DNA of 60,076 nt from Elusimicrobiota bacterium (GTDB lineage: Bacteria > Elusimicrobiota > UBA8919), in NCBI GenBank assembly GCA_016928195.1, contig JAFGLF010000049.1, positions 1 through 60,076 on the forward strand. The letters run 5' to 3'. This document shows, piece after piece, positions 34,314-41,718 of this stretch; positions within the stretch are counted from its first letter, which is position 1, and every line of letters starts with the position of its first letter. The notes below the pieces were generated by a model. It was not told where the DNA came from. It saw only the letters and a program-made list of their open reading frames with translations, and ran no database searches. The position numbers and the translations under genes are program-made.

Positions 34314-36053
34314 ATGAGATATTCACAGGCATTTATTCCTACAGTCAAAGAAACTCCGTCAGATGCAGATACAATTTCCCATAAATTAATGCTGCGCGCC
34401 GGTCTTATAAGAAAGCTTTCATCGGGTGTTTATGAATGGCTCCCTCTCGGTTTGCGTGTCTTGAAAAAGGTTGAGCAGATAATCAGAGAGGAGATGGATG
34501 CGGTCGGAGGACATGAACTTCTTATGCCGGCAATCCTGCCCAAAGAGTTATGGGAAGAAACAGGCAGATGGAATGTTTACGGTAAAGAGCTTTTCCGCCT
34601 TAAAGACCGTGCCGACAGAGAATTCTGTCTGGGCCCTACACATGAGGAAATTATTACTGATATAATAAGGCGCGACGTCCGTTCGTATAAACAGCTCCCA
34701 TTGATGCTGTACCAGTTCCAGACAAAATTCCGGGATGAGATCCGCCCGCGCTTCGGCGTAATGCGTGCTAAGGAATTTTATATGAAGGATGCGTATTCAT
34801 TCCATGCTACCGATGAAGATGCCGAAAAATATTATCAGATTGTTTATGACGCATATTCTAAAATCTGCAAGAGATGTGGTTTTAAGTTCAGCGTGGTCGA
34901 AGCTGCGACCGGTGCAATAGGCGGTTCTTTTTCGCATGAGTTTATGGTTCTTGCGGAAACCGGTGAAGAGGAAATTGTCTCCTGCGACTGCGGATACGGC
35001 GCGAACGTGGAAAAGGCTGAATGTCAGAGAGAAGAGTCCGCCAGCTGGCGGAGAGAGAAGAGAGAAGAAGGACAAAAATTAGAGGAAATTCATACGCCGA
35101 ATATGAAGACGGTGGAGGAAGTCGGAGAATTTCTAAAAGAGAAACCGGAAAATTTTATAAAAACACTGATTTATCTTTCAGATAACAAACCGGTTATGGT
35201 TCTTGTCCGCGGTAACTGCGAAATAAACGAAGAAAAATTAAAAAACTTTCTGAAATGCAATGAGCTTATCCTTGCCGACTCCAAAACCGTGGAAAAAATA
35301 ACCGGCGCTCCTGTAGGGTTTGCAGGACCGGCAAATCCAGCGCAGAAGAGCAAAAGCGCAGAAGAGCAGAAGGTAGAAATCCTGGCGGATTATTCTGTTG
35401 AAGGTATTGTCAACGGAGTTTCGGGTGCAAATAAAAAGGATTATCACTTGAAGAATATGAACATAGGCAGGGATTACAAGCCTTCTCAAACCGCCGATCT
35501 GAGAAAAGTAAAAAGAGGCGACAAATGTCCCAGATGTAAAAAGCATGAATTAAAATTTTCCAGAGGTATAGAGGTCGGACATACCTTTAAACTCGGTACG
35601 AAATATTCAAAGTCAATGGACGCGACATTCCTTGACGAAAAGGGCAAAAAAAATCATTTTATAATGGGTTGTTACGGAATAGGAGTTTCGCGTATAGTTG
35701 CTGCCGCTATTGAGCAGTCAAACGATGATAACGGTATTGTCTGGAACGAATCACTTGCGCCTTACAGAGTCGTAATAGTCCCTATTGCCTATGAAGGTAA
35801 AGTGAAGGAAGTCAGCGATAAAATATATGCCCGGCTCCGCCAGCCGGAGGACAGGTCAGGCGGGGATGTTCTTCTGGATGACCGCAATGAAAGGGCAGGT
35901 GTAAAATTCAAAGATGCCGACCTGCTCGGTATTCCTGTCCGAATAACAGTTTCCGAAAAAACTCTCAAAGAAAATAAAGTTGAAGTTAAATACCGCAATC
36001 AAAATACAACCGAACTTACCGACATAGAAAAACTCCTTAGCAAGATAAAATAA
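34314..36053 (+). CDS. proS: Prolyl-tRNA synthetase
   Basis: This 579-residue class II synthetase of the bacterial type charges tRNA-Pro. Motif 1 region is SSGVYEWLPLGLRVLKKVE, motif 2 is FQTKFRDEIRPRFGVMRAKEF and motif 3 is MGCYGIGVSRIVAA. An editing (YbaK-like) insertion lies between motifs 2 and 3 and has VRGNCEINEEKLKNF. The C-terminal anticodon domain starts near YRVVIVPIAYEG. The start at 34314 gives the family N-terminus (MRYSQAFIPTVKE). Three in-frame insertions coded by repeats are seen: SASWRRE (35037), AQKSKSAEEQ (about 35340) and RLRQPEDRSGG (35829), all in non-catalytic loops. Confidence 0.96.
   Translation: MRYSQAFIPTVKETPSDADTISHKLMLRAGLIRKLSSGVYEWLPLGLRVLKKVEQIIREEMDAVGGHELLMPAILPKELWEETGRWNVYGKELFRLKDRADREFCLGPTHEEIITDIIRRDVRSYKQLPLMLYQFQTKFRDEIRPRFGVMRAKEFYMKDAYSFHATDEDAEKYYQIVYDAYSKICKRCGFKFSVVEAATGAIGGSFSHEFMVLAETGEEEIVSCDCGYGANVEKAECQREESASWRREKREEGQKLEEIHTPNMKTVEEVGEFLKEKPENFIKTLIYLSDNKPVMVLVRGNCEINEEKLKNFLKCNELILADSKTVEKITGAPVGFAGPANPAQKSKSAEEQKVEILADYSVEGIVNGVSGANKKDYHLKNMNIGRDYKPSQTADLRKVKRGDKCPRCKKHELKFSRGIEVGHTFKLGTKYSKSMDATFLDEKGKKNHFIMGCYGIGVSRIVAAAIEQSNDDNGIVWNESLAPYRVVIVPIAYEGKVKEVSDKIYARLRQPEDRSGGDVLLDDRNERAGVKFKDADLLGIPVRITVSEKTLKENKVEVKYRNQNTTELTDIEKLLSKIK
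35037..35052. repeat. In-frame 16-bp palindrome in proS
   Basis: TCCGCCAGCTGGCGGA, a perfect palindrome, identical to 39384-39399 in the DUF192 gene and one base pair different from 4759-4774. It is translated within SASWRRE at the start of the editing domain. Confidence 0.85.
35829..35866. repeat. In-frame GC-rich inverted repeat near the proS 3' end
   Basis: CCGGCT (35831-35836) pairs with AGCCGG (35842-35847), followed by AGGACAGGTCAGGCGGGG. It is encoded as RLRQPEDRSGG in the anticodon-binding domain, before DVLLDDRNERAGVK, which is conserved. Confidence 0.7.
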
Positions 36054-36115
36054 AAAAGGGATTAAGCCAGTTAATTCGAATGGAAGTCCCAAATAAATTG
36101 TATAATGAGAGTTTA

Positions 36116-36568
36116 ATGCAAACAATACTAAAACATATTTTTCCAATCTGTCTTACAGCACTTTTTATATTAGGTGCTTGGATTATAATTACACTTCCGG
36201 TAGCCGGTGTCTGTCTTATGGACGGCGAACCTGTTATATCTAGCTATATCAAGTTTGTTATGTATGCTATAAGCGTAAGTTTTGCAATCAGTGCGGTTAT
36301 AATGTTCCCCATGGCTTTGCTTGCAGAACGGTTTACAAAGCGAAAAAAAGCTTTGGTTATACTTATTCCGGTCTGTTTATTTGCCATTTCAAGCGTTTTA
36401 TTGATTGGCTGGTTTCTGTTCACAAAATCATTTTTTAACACAATGTCCGGCTGGCCCGGAGGATTGTTTGCATTTTCGCTCGTCTTTTGTGTATATTGGT
36501 CGCTACTTTGGTTAGGACAGGCTGTAATAAATGGTTTAAAGAGACTCACCCACAAAATAGCGGCCTAA
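36116..36568 (+). CDS. Hypothetical membrane protein
   Basis: This 150-residue protein has four hydrophobic segments (about 5-27, 43-65, 75-97, 112-135) and short loops. No family is recognised. The ATG at 36116 follows GAGAG and begins a normal membrane helix; an upstream ATG at 36080 would add 12 polar residues without a ribosome site. It and the next two genes are small and unrelated to proS, and they look like accessory genes. Confidence 0.55.
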   Translation: MQTILKHIFPICLTALFILGAWIIITLPVAGVCLMDGEPVISSYIKFVMYAISVSFAISAVIMFPMALLAERFTKRKKALVILIPVCLFAISSVLLIGWFLFTKSFFNTMSGWPGGLFAFSLVFCVYWSLLWLGQAVINGLKRLTHKIAA

Positions 36569-36600
36569 TAAAAATTTTTGGCTTGACCACCTAAAGCAAG

Positions 36601-36972
36601 ATGAAAAAGAAATTAATAATTGCAGTAGTTATTATAGGAGTAATTTCTACACCCGTTATCTGGAGTATTTACAATTACTATAACCCCTCAACTATTTTAA
36701 TTGCTGTTCCCAATGATTATTGTGGAAAACTTATAATTAAAGAAGATATTCAAGAAGGCAGAAGATTGAATGCTGCGGCACTGGAAAATTATGGTGATTA
36801 TGTTTATGAGTTGTCGGAAATAGACAAAGGAACTGCTTTTGTGGAAAATATAACGTTTCTCTTGAATTGCGAGAGAATTATTGCTTCTAAAATGAGTATT
36901 GCTGCATTAGGATTGAAAGTTCTTTCTAAGAATGAAGATGAAAGATATATCATTGTGGAAATCTTGAATTAA
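36601..36972 (+). CDS. Hypothetical membrane-anchored protein
   Basis: This 123-residue protein has a single N-terminal helix (about 4-24), then a soluble domain of alternating short strands and helices outside the membrane. No family recognised and no motif of note. The ribosome site is weak (AAAGCAAG). It lies between two other small genes of unknown role. Confidence 0.5.
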   Translation: MKKKLIIAVVIIGVISTPVIWSIYNYYNPSTILIAVPNDYCGKLIIKEDIQEGRRLNAAALENYGDYVYELSEIDKGTAFVENITFLLNCERIIASKMSIAALGLKVLSKNEDERYIIVEILN

Positions 36973-37018
36973 ATATAAATACTCACTATTGTTTTTAAAA
37001 TGGTATATGGAGGTAAAA

Positions 37019-37384
37019 ATGGGATATGATATCAATGTTAGCAAGAAACAAGGCGGCATAATTATCTATCCGTTAGGAGAGTTCACTAGGCAAGATATTG
37101 ATGAACTTTTAGAAAAAATTTCAAACATACGCAAAGAATACGGCATGAATAAGATTGTTTGCGACCAACGCCGTTTGCAAGTACCTCCGAGTATAGCGAC
37201 TATCATTGAAACAGCGCAACGCTTTACTGAAGATCCGTTTACAGGTATGAAACTTGCTATAGTTAGAAAAACCATACCGAATGAAATGCATTTATTTGAA
37301 ACAGTGGTTAGCAACAGATCCGGTGTTGTTAAAATTTTTGACGACGAAGAAAAGGCGTGGGAGTGGCTGGGAAGTCAGAATTAA
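37019..37384 (+). CDS. SpoIIAA/STAS-like small protein (tentative)
   Basis: This 121-residue cytosolic protein has alternating strands and helices: INVSKKQGGIIIYPLGEFT, a helix at about 24-42, KIVCDQRRLQVPP, and KLAIVRKTIPNEMHLFETV. The pattern resembles the SpoIIAA-like/STAS fold used in stress or anti-anti-sigma-type proteins, with an Asp (CDQRR) about where STAS domains have the phosphorylated Ser; I do not see that Ser. The start is fixed by ATGGAGG five bases before 37019. Tentative. Confidence 0.45.
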   Translation: MGYDINVSKKQGGIIIYPLGEFTRQDIDELLEKISNIRKEYGMNKIVCDQRRLQVPPSIATIIETAQRFTEDPFTGMKLAIVRKTIPNEMHLFETVVSNRSGVVKIFDDEEKAWEWLGSQN

Positions 37385-37406
37385 AAAGGACAGAACTGAT
37401 TAAAAT

Positions 37407-38495
37407 ATGAATAAAAATAAAACTGTTTTTGTAATACTGAGTACCTTTCTTTTAAGTGTTGTTTTGTTTTTGGTTTTGATTGTTTTTGCGATTCAGAAAT
37501 TAAGTAATAAATATATTCTTAAGGTTGTCAATAACGAATTGCCTAAAATATTAAAGAAAGAAGTATCCGTCAAAGATGCTCATATATCGGTTCTTAGTCT
37601 TACCTTGAGATTGAAGGGTTTTTATTTACAGGATACGGGGGCAGGAGTAAAAGATGTAATGCTTAATGTGAATGAAATAAGAATAAAGGCAAATATAGTT
37701 AAGGTTTTGAAAGGAACCTTTTCAATAAAAGAAATTCTTTTTACCAAACCAAAGATAAATATAGCTTGTTTAAGTAAAGTTAAGGATATAGTGACTGTGC
37801 CGGCTAATTCGGAATACCTGTCGGGAATCGATATAGAAAGTATTATTGTAGAAGACGGAATATTGACTACAAATCTGCTTGATGATAAGGCATTTATTCC
37901 CCTTGGTGATATCAGCGCTTCTATAAGCTCAATTAAAAAACTTCCGCTTGAAATGAAAATAGTCGGGGTTTTGCCTGCGAAAAGAAAAGGAGCATTGGAT
38001 CTTGAATTAAAGTTTCAGTCTTTTAAAAAGCTGAATTTTGAAGGAAAATTCAAGCTTAAGAATATTTATACTCCTTATTTCAATTCATTACTAGGTGCGG
38101 AAAATGATATAAAAATTAACGGCGGTGAGGTTGATGTCAAATCCAATATACATTGTTCTGATGACTGGCTTACTGTAAGCAATATCATAAGTATAGATAA
38201 ATTGGATCTGGAAGTCTCGCAGAAAAAATTGTACGGAATTAAGTCCGAGCTGATAACGGAATTTTTTAGAAAAAACAATGTAACCTTTGATTTGCCCATA
38301 AGCGGCAATATCCGTTCCCTGAGGTTTGATTTCAGCACAGCGGCAACACAGATAATGCTTAAGGCATTACAGGAGATACTTGAAGACCCGGATGATGTGA
38401 CAAAGTATTCGGAGAAGTTAGGGAGGAAAATAGGGAGCAAAATGGGGAAAGATTTAACTAAATTGCTATATCCGAGAAGCAGAGTCGAGGATTAA
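37407..38495 (+). CDS. AsmA/DUF748-like envelope protein
   Basis: This 362-residue protein has one N-terminal helix (about 7-29) and a long beta-rich periplasmic part. It begins VNNELPKILKKEVSVKDAHI and LTLRLKGFYLQD, the start pattern of AsmA/DUF748 proteins, which are thought to move or handle lipids between membranes. The C-terminal helix region (EILEDPDDVTKYSEKLGRK) is short. It is much smaller than full AsmA. No enzyme motif. It is 23 bases upstream of the SpoVG-like gene. Confidence 0.6.
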   Translation: MNKNKTVFVILSTFLLSVVLFLVLIVFAIQKLSNKYILKVVNNELPKILKKEVSVKDAHISVLSLTLRLKGFYLQDTGAGVKDVMLNVNEIRIKANIVKVLKGTFSIKEILFTKPKINIACLSKVKDIVTVPANSEYLSGIDIESIIVEDGILTTNLLDDKAFIPLGDISASISSIKKLPLEMKIVGVLPAKRKGALDLELKFQSFKKLNFEGKFKLKNIYTPYFNSLLGAENDIKINGGEVDVKSNIHCSDDWLTVSNIISIDKLDLEVSQKKLYGIKSELITEFFRKNNVTFDLPISGNIRSLRFDFSTAATQIMLKALQEILEDPDDVTKYSEKLGRKIGSKMGKDLTKLLYPRSRVED

Positions 38496-38517
38496 TCCCC
38501 TTAAAAAGGAGAATGTT

Positions 38518-39132
38518 ATGCGTAGGAGTTTACTTATTACTATCTGCTATCTGCTATCTGCTATCTGCCTTTTTGCCGCTGATAATATTTATGTAACAAA
38601 CGTTAAAAAAATTCCTGTTGATGGAGATGGTATTAAGAAAATAATGACGACAATTGTGTTGAATAAACGTATCAAAGTTAAAGAAATTCAGATAGATAGG
38701 ATTGACGGCAAGACCATATTGAAATATCCGACATATGTTTCAGAAAAAGGCAAAGAATACCCTCAGTTTGAACCGCTTACCGAACAGGCAAAAGAAGAGA
38801 TAAAAAATGCAGTTATAAACGGTAAAGCATCTGAAAAATCATCCAAGAAGATAACATATAAGATATCAAAATTTACAAGATATAATGGAAAATCTGCACT
38901 TAAAGTTTTTTGTGCCGTTGATTTCAATAATTCGGTCCGGGTTGAATGTAAGATTATGGAAGGCAAGGATGGTCCCTGGGTAGCCTGGCCTTCGAGAAAG
39001 CTAAAGAACGGTGAAAGAATAAGACAGGTTGTAATTAAAAAGAAGATAAGAAAGTTTATAGAAGCGGATCTTATCAGAAGGTATAGGGAGATGCTGACGG
39101 AAAGCAGTGAGGAAGAAGATGGTGATTGGTAG
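38518..39132 (+). CDS. Secreted protein with two SpoVG-like domains
   Basis: This 204-residue protein has a signal peptide (1-20, LLITICYLLSAICLFAAD) and two repeats that each resemble SpoVG. Repeat 1 (about 23-98) has VTNVKKIPVDGDGIKKIMTT, IVLNKRIKVKEIQIDR and EKGKEYPQFEPL. Repeat 2 (about 108-190) has LKVFCAVDFNNSVRVECKIM, then EGKDGPWVAWPSRKLKNGE, very close to the SpoVG pattern IEGNxGLFVAMPSRK...GE. SpoVG is normally a single-domain cytoplasmic nucleic-acid-binding regulator. The signal peptide is coded by four tandem CTATCTG heptamers (38540-38567). Strong AAAAAGGAG ribosome site. Confidence 0.7.
   Translation: MRRSLLITICYLLSAICLFAADNIYVTNVKKIPVDGDGIKKIMTTIVLNKRIKVKEIQIDRIDGKTILKYPTYVSEKGKEYPQFEPLTEQAKEEIKNAVINGKASEKSSKKITYKISKFTRYNGKSALKVFCAVDFNNSVRVECKIMEGKDGPWVAWPSRKLKNGERIRQVVIKKKIRKFIEADLIRRYREMLTESSEEEDGDW
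38540..38567 (+). repeat. CTATCTG heptamer tandem repeat coding a signal peptide
   Basis: Four exact copies of CTATCTG. Three copies equal 21 bases, so copy-number changes by three keep the frame. It encodes YLLSAIC in the hydrophobic core of the signal peptide. Confidence 0.9.
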
Positions 39133-39138
39133 AAATAA

Positions 39139-39567
39139 ATGAAATTTTATAATCTGACAAAGAATAATATTGCCGTTGAAAATGTAATAATTATAAAAGA
39201 ATATTTCGAGAAGATAAAAGGTCTTTTAGGAAGAAATAAGATTGAAGATAATGAGGGGTTCTTAATAAAAGAGTGTAACTGTATTCATACTTTATTTATG
39301 CGGTTTTCTGTTGATTTGGTATTCTTGAAGATGCAGATTATGCCGCAAAAGCGTGACCCCGCTAAGGCGGTGGCACAGATGAATCCGCCAGCTGGCGGAA
39401 CGGATTACACGGATAGAATTACTTATAGGGTTGTAAAGATTATGAATAATATAAAGCCATGGCGGATTTGCATGCCTGTATTTGATGCAAATGCTGTTTT
39501 GGAGATTAAAGCAGGAATTACTGCGAAAAATATGATTCTAACCAATGATGAGTTAGAGATTGTATAA
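39139..39567 (+). CDS. DUF192 family protein with in-frame insertion
   Basis: This 142-residue protein shows the DUF192 pattern: KIKGLLGRNKIEDNEGFLI, CIHTLFMRFSVDLVFL (the WMKNT-like position with IDVVFL), VVKIMNNIKPWR and FDANAVLEIKAG. Function is unknown; the family often carries a secretion signal, absent here. A 30-residue stretch (about 69-93, MPQKRDPAKAVAQMNPPAGG and following) is coded by repeat DNA including a 16-base palindrome and a GGATTACACGGAT word, and it replaces the short normal loop. The start has no good ribosome site and lies 6 bases after the upstream stop. Confidence 0.75.
   Translation: MKFYNLTKNNIAVENVIIIKEYFEKIKGLLGRNKIEDNEGFLIKECNCIHTLFMRFSVDLVFLKMQIMPQKRDPAKAVAQMNPPAGGTDYTDRITYRVVKIMNNIKPWRICMPVFDANAVLEIKAGITAKNMILTNDELEIV
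39384..39399. repeat. In-frame 16-bp palindrome in the DUF192 gene
   Basis: TCCGCCAGCTGGCGGA, identical to the copy in proS (35037-35052). It is followed by ACGGATTACACGGAT, a word shared with class c intergenic repeats. Confidence 0.85.
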
Positions 39568-39583
39568 TTTCTATTAAGGGGTG

Positions 39584-39642
39584 CCCCACCACCTGCTTAC
39601 ACACAAAAAGTGTGTCTAATGTCACACAAGCAGGTGGTGGGG
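39584..39642. terminator. Long perfect hairpin after the DUF192 gene
   Basis: CCCCACCACCTGCTT (39584-39598) pairs exactly with AAGCAGGTGGTGGGG (39628-39642). A second stem, ACACAC with GTGTGT, lies inside the loop. There is no T run, since the promoter for the next gene starts at once, so it may act as a factor-dependent terminator or boundary element. Confidence 0.6.
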
Positions 39643-39671
39643 TTGACAAAAAGGCGAAAATTTCATAGAAT
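39643..39671 (+). promoter_or_regulatory. Promoter for the pilB-like gene
   Basis: TTGACA (39643-39648) and TAGAAT (39666-39671) with a 17-base spacer. It begins directly at the base of the 15-bp hairpin and gives a leader of about 140 bases. Confidence 0.82.
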
Positions 39672-39740
39672 TAGAAGCAAATAAGTAGATATTTCTAATA
39701 ATAAAGAGGCAACGGGAAAGACAGAGCATAAGAGCATTAG

Positions 39741-39796
39741 AGCAAAAGTGCAATAGTAGTTACTTCTGCACTTTGTACTTCTGCACTTCTGCACTG
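39741..39796. repeat. ACTTCTGC octamer repeat with complementary arm
   Basis: AAAGTGCA (39745-39752) pairs with TGCACTTT (39767-39774). ACTTCTGC occurs at 39762, 39777 and 39785. Words AGAGCA and GAGCAAAAG just before recur inside proS near 35345. It ends about 20 bases before the start codon. Confidence 0.65.
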
Positions 39797-39816
39797 GTTT
39801 TATCGTTGATATTATT

Positions 39817-41625
39817 ATGGTTCAAGCAGCAGGTAGGAAGAAATCCTGTAAAGAAATACTCATTGATAAACAAGTCTTGACCGAAGAACAGCTAAAGGAA
39901 GTCGATTCTGAAATAAAAAAGAACGGCGGACTTATTCAGCAGGTAGTCATTGATATGAAACTTGTTGAAAAAGGCAAGATATTGAAGCTTTTATCAAATG
40001 AATGGGGAGTAAAGGCAATAGATTTATCAGTGATGGATATTGATCCGGATATTGCAAAGATTATGCCAAAACAGACTACGAAAAGATATAATGCCGTTCC
40101 GTTTGCAAAAGAAGAAAATGTTTTATTTGTTGCTATGGCAGACCCGCGGGATTTGTTCGCTATTGAGGACATAAATCTGAGAACCGGGTTCCAGGTCCAG
40201 CCGTATCTGACACTTCCTGAGGATATAAAAAATGCAATAAGTAAGATTTATGCCGAAGAACAGCAGGTACAGGAAGAAGAGGAAGAAGCACCGGAGCAAA
40301 CAGGGTCTGTTGATGCTGATGATGCAAAAGAAATGACTGAAGAGCTGATAGCAGGACTTGACGACGGCGGGGATATTCAGGTTGATAAAGATGCCGCTGC
40401 AGAACCGGAATCTGACATAATGCAGGTTGATACCGCCGCTCCCGAGGTTGAAAAGCTTATAAATGCAATAATTCTTGAAGCAGTTCGTGTTAAGGCATCT
40501 GATATCCATATTGAACCGTTTGAGAAAAAACTTGCTGTTCGTTACCGTGTTGACGGCAATTTAAGGCGAGCTACGTTTAAAATTCCTATGAGTTATAAAC
40601 AGGCGCTTATAGCAAAAATAAAAATTATGACCGGCTCTATGAATCTTACTGAACGGCGTATTCCGCAGGACGGCCGAATCATGGTTAAAGCAAAAGGCAG
40701 GCCGATAGAATTCCGTGTCAATATTGTTCCGACCATTAACGGTGAAAGTGCGGTAATGAGAATCCTTGATCGCTCGGGCGGTTCTGCGAAACTGGAACAG
40801 CTTGGTTTCCTGCCGGATACAGTTGAAAAGCTTTTAGCATCACTTGATAAACCGTATGGACTTATACTTGTCTGCGGTCCTACAGGCAGCGGAAAGTCAT
40901 ATACTCTTTCTGCTGCACTTGCTGCGGTGAAAGATCCGGAAGAAAAAATTCTTACCGCTGAAAATCCTGTTGAATATAACCTTGACGGAGTGGTTCAGGT
41001 TCAGGTAAATCCTGATTTGAAGATGGGCGATAAATGTTTTGATTTCTCTATGGCACTCCGTTCATTTCTCAGACAGGACCCGGATACGATTATGGTCGGT
41101 GAAATCCGCGATGCGGAAACAGGACAGATAGCAATGGAAGCAGCTATGACGGGTCACCTGGTGCTCTCTACGCTTCATACAAATGATGCACCGTCTGCAA
41201 TTTCCCGACTTTCAGAAATGGGGATCCATACATTCCTTGTAGCAAATACTACCGAGTGTATTCTTGCTCAGCGTTTAGTCGGAACATTGTGTAAAAACTG
41301 CAAAGAGCCCGATCCCAGTCCCAACGAATCTTATTTAAAAATCCTTGATGAACATAAAATAGATTATTCAAAAGCTACGTTTATGAGACCAAAGAAAGGC
41401 GGTTGTCCGAAGTGTGGCGGTAGAGGTATGAAAGGCAGAACCGGTATTCATGAACTTCTGGTGATGGATCCTGAATTGCGGAAATTTTGTATAAAAGAGG
41501 TGGCGGTAGGCCCCATAAGAGATATGGCGATAAAACATGGTATGCGCCAGATGATTGATGACGGTCTTATGAAAGTTACAATGGGAGTCACGACTTTTGA
41601 AGAGATTTTTGTCGCCGCCGGCTAA
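39817..41625 (+). CDS. pilB: Type IV pilus / type II secretion assembly ATPase (PilB/GspE)
   Basis: This 602-residue hexameric ATPase powers pilus extension or pseudopilus assembly at the inner membrane. An N-terminal GspE_N/MshEN domain (about 20-150) is followed by an acidic linker (about 150-205). The core has GPTGSGKSYTLSAAL from Gly354, AENPVEYNLDGVVQVQV, a DPDTIMVGEIRDAETGQIA Walker B region and GHLVLSTLHTNDA. The tetracysteine zinc site (CKNC and CPKC) is present. Partner pilus genes (pilC, pilT, pilins) are not in the window. The ATG follows TATTATT with no ribosome site. Confidence 0.94.
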   Translation: MVQAAGRKKSCKEILIDKQVLTEEQLKEVDSEIKKNGGLIQQVVIDMKLVEKGKILKLLSNEWGVKAIDLSVMDIDPDIAKIMPKQTTKRYNAVPFAKEENVLFVAMADPRDLFAIEDINLRTGFQVQPYLTLPEDIKNAISKIYAEEQQVQEEEEEAPEQTGSVDADDAKEMTEELIAGLDDGGDIQVDKDAAAEPESDIMQVDTAAPEVEKLINAIILEAVRVKASDIHIEPFEKKLAVRYRVDGNLRRATFKIPMSYKQALIAKIKIMTGSMNLTERRIPQDGRIMVKAKGRPIEFRVNIVPTINGESAVMRILDRSGGSAKLEQLGFLPDTVEKLLASLDKPYGLILVCGPTGSGKSYTLSAALAAVKDPEEKILTAENPVEYNLDGVVQVQVNPDLKMGDKCFDFSMALRSFLRQDPDTIMVGEIRDAETGQIAMEAAMTGHLVLSTLHTNDAPSAISRLSEMGIHTFLVANTTECILAQRLVGTLCKNCKEPDPSPNESYLKILDEHKIDYSKATFMRPKKGGCPKCGGRGMKGRTGIHELLVMDPELRKFCIKEVAVGPIRDMAIKHGMRQMIDDGLMKVTMGVTTFEEIFVAAG

Positions 41626-41632
41626 AAAGACA

Positions 41633-41715
41633 GGCAGTAGGCAATAGGCAATAGTGTGTAGAAAAGCATTTGATTTTTACTACCCCCTATTCCTTACACC
41701 CTATACACTGACGTT
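41633..41715. repeat. GGCARTA heptamer repeat and complementary block
   Basis: GGCAGTA, GGCAATA, GGCAATA lie in tandem at 41633-41653, then GTGTGTAG. Bases 41680-41708 hold CTACCCCCTATTCC and CCTATACACT, which are roughly complementary. The gap folds back and ends 4-10 bases before the next ATG. Confidence 0.65.
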
Positions 41716-41718
41716 ATT

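Noticed and set aside
36080-37384. Small prophage or insertion element remnant
   Set aside because: Three small unknown genes lie here, but there is no integrase, transposase, terminal repeat or attachment site.
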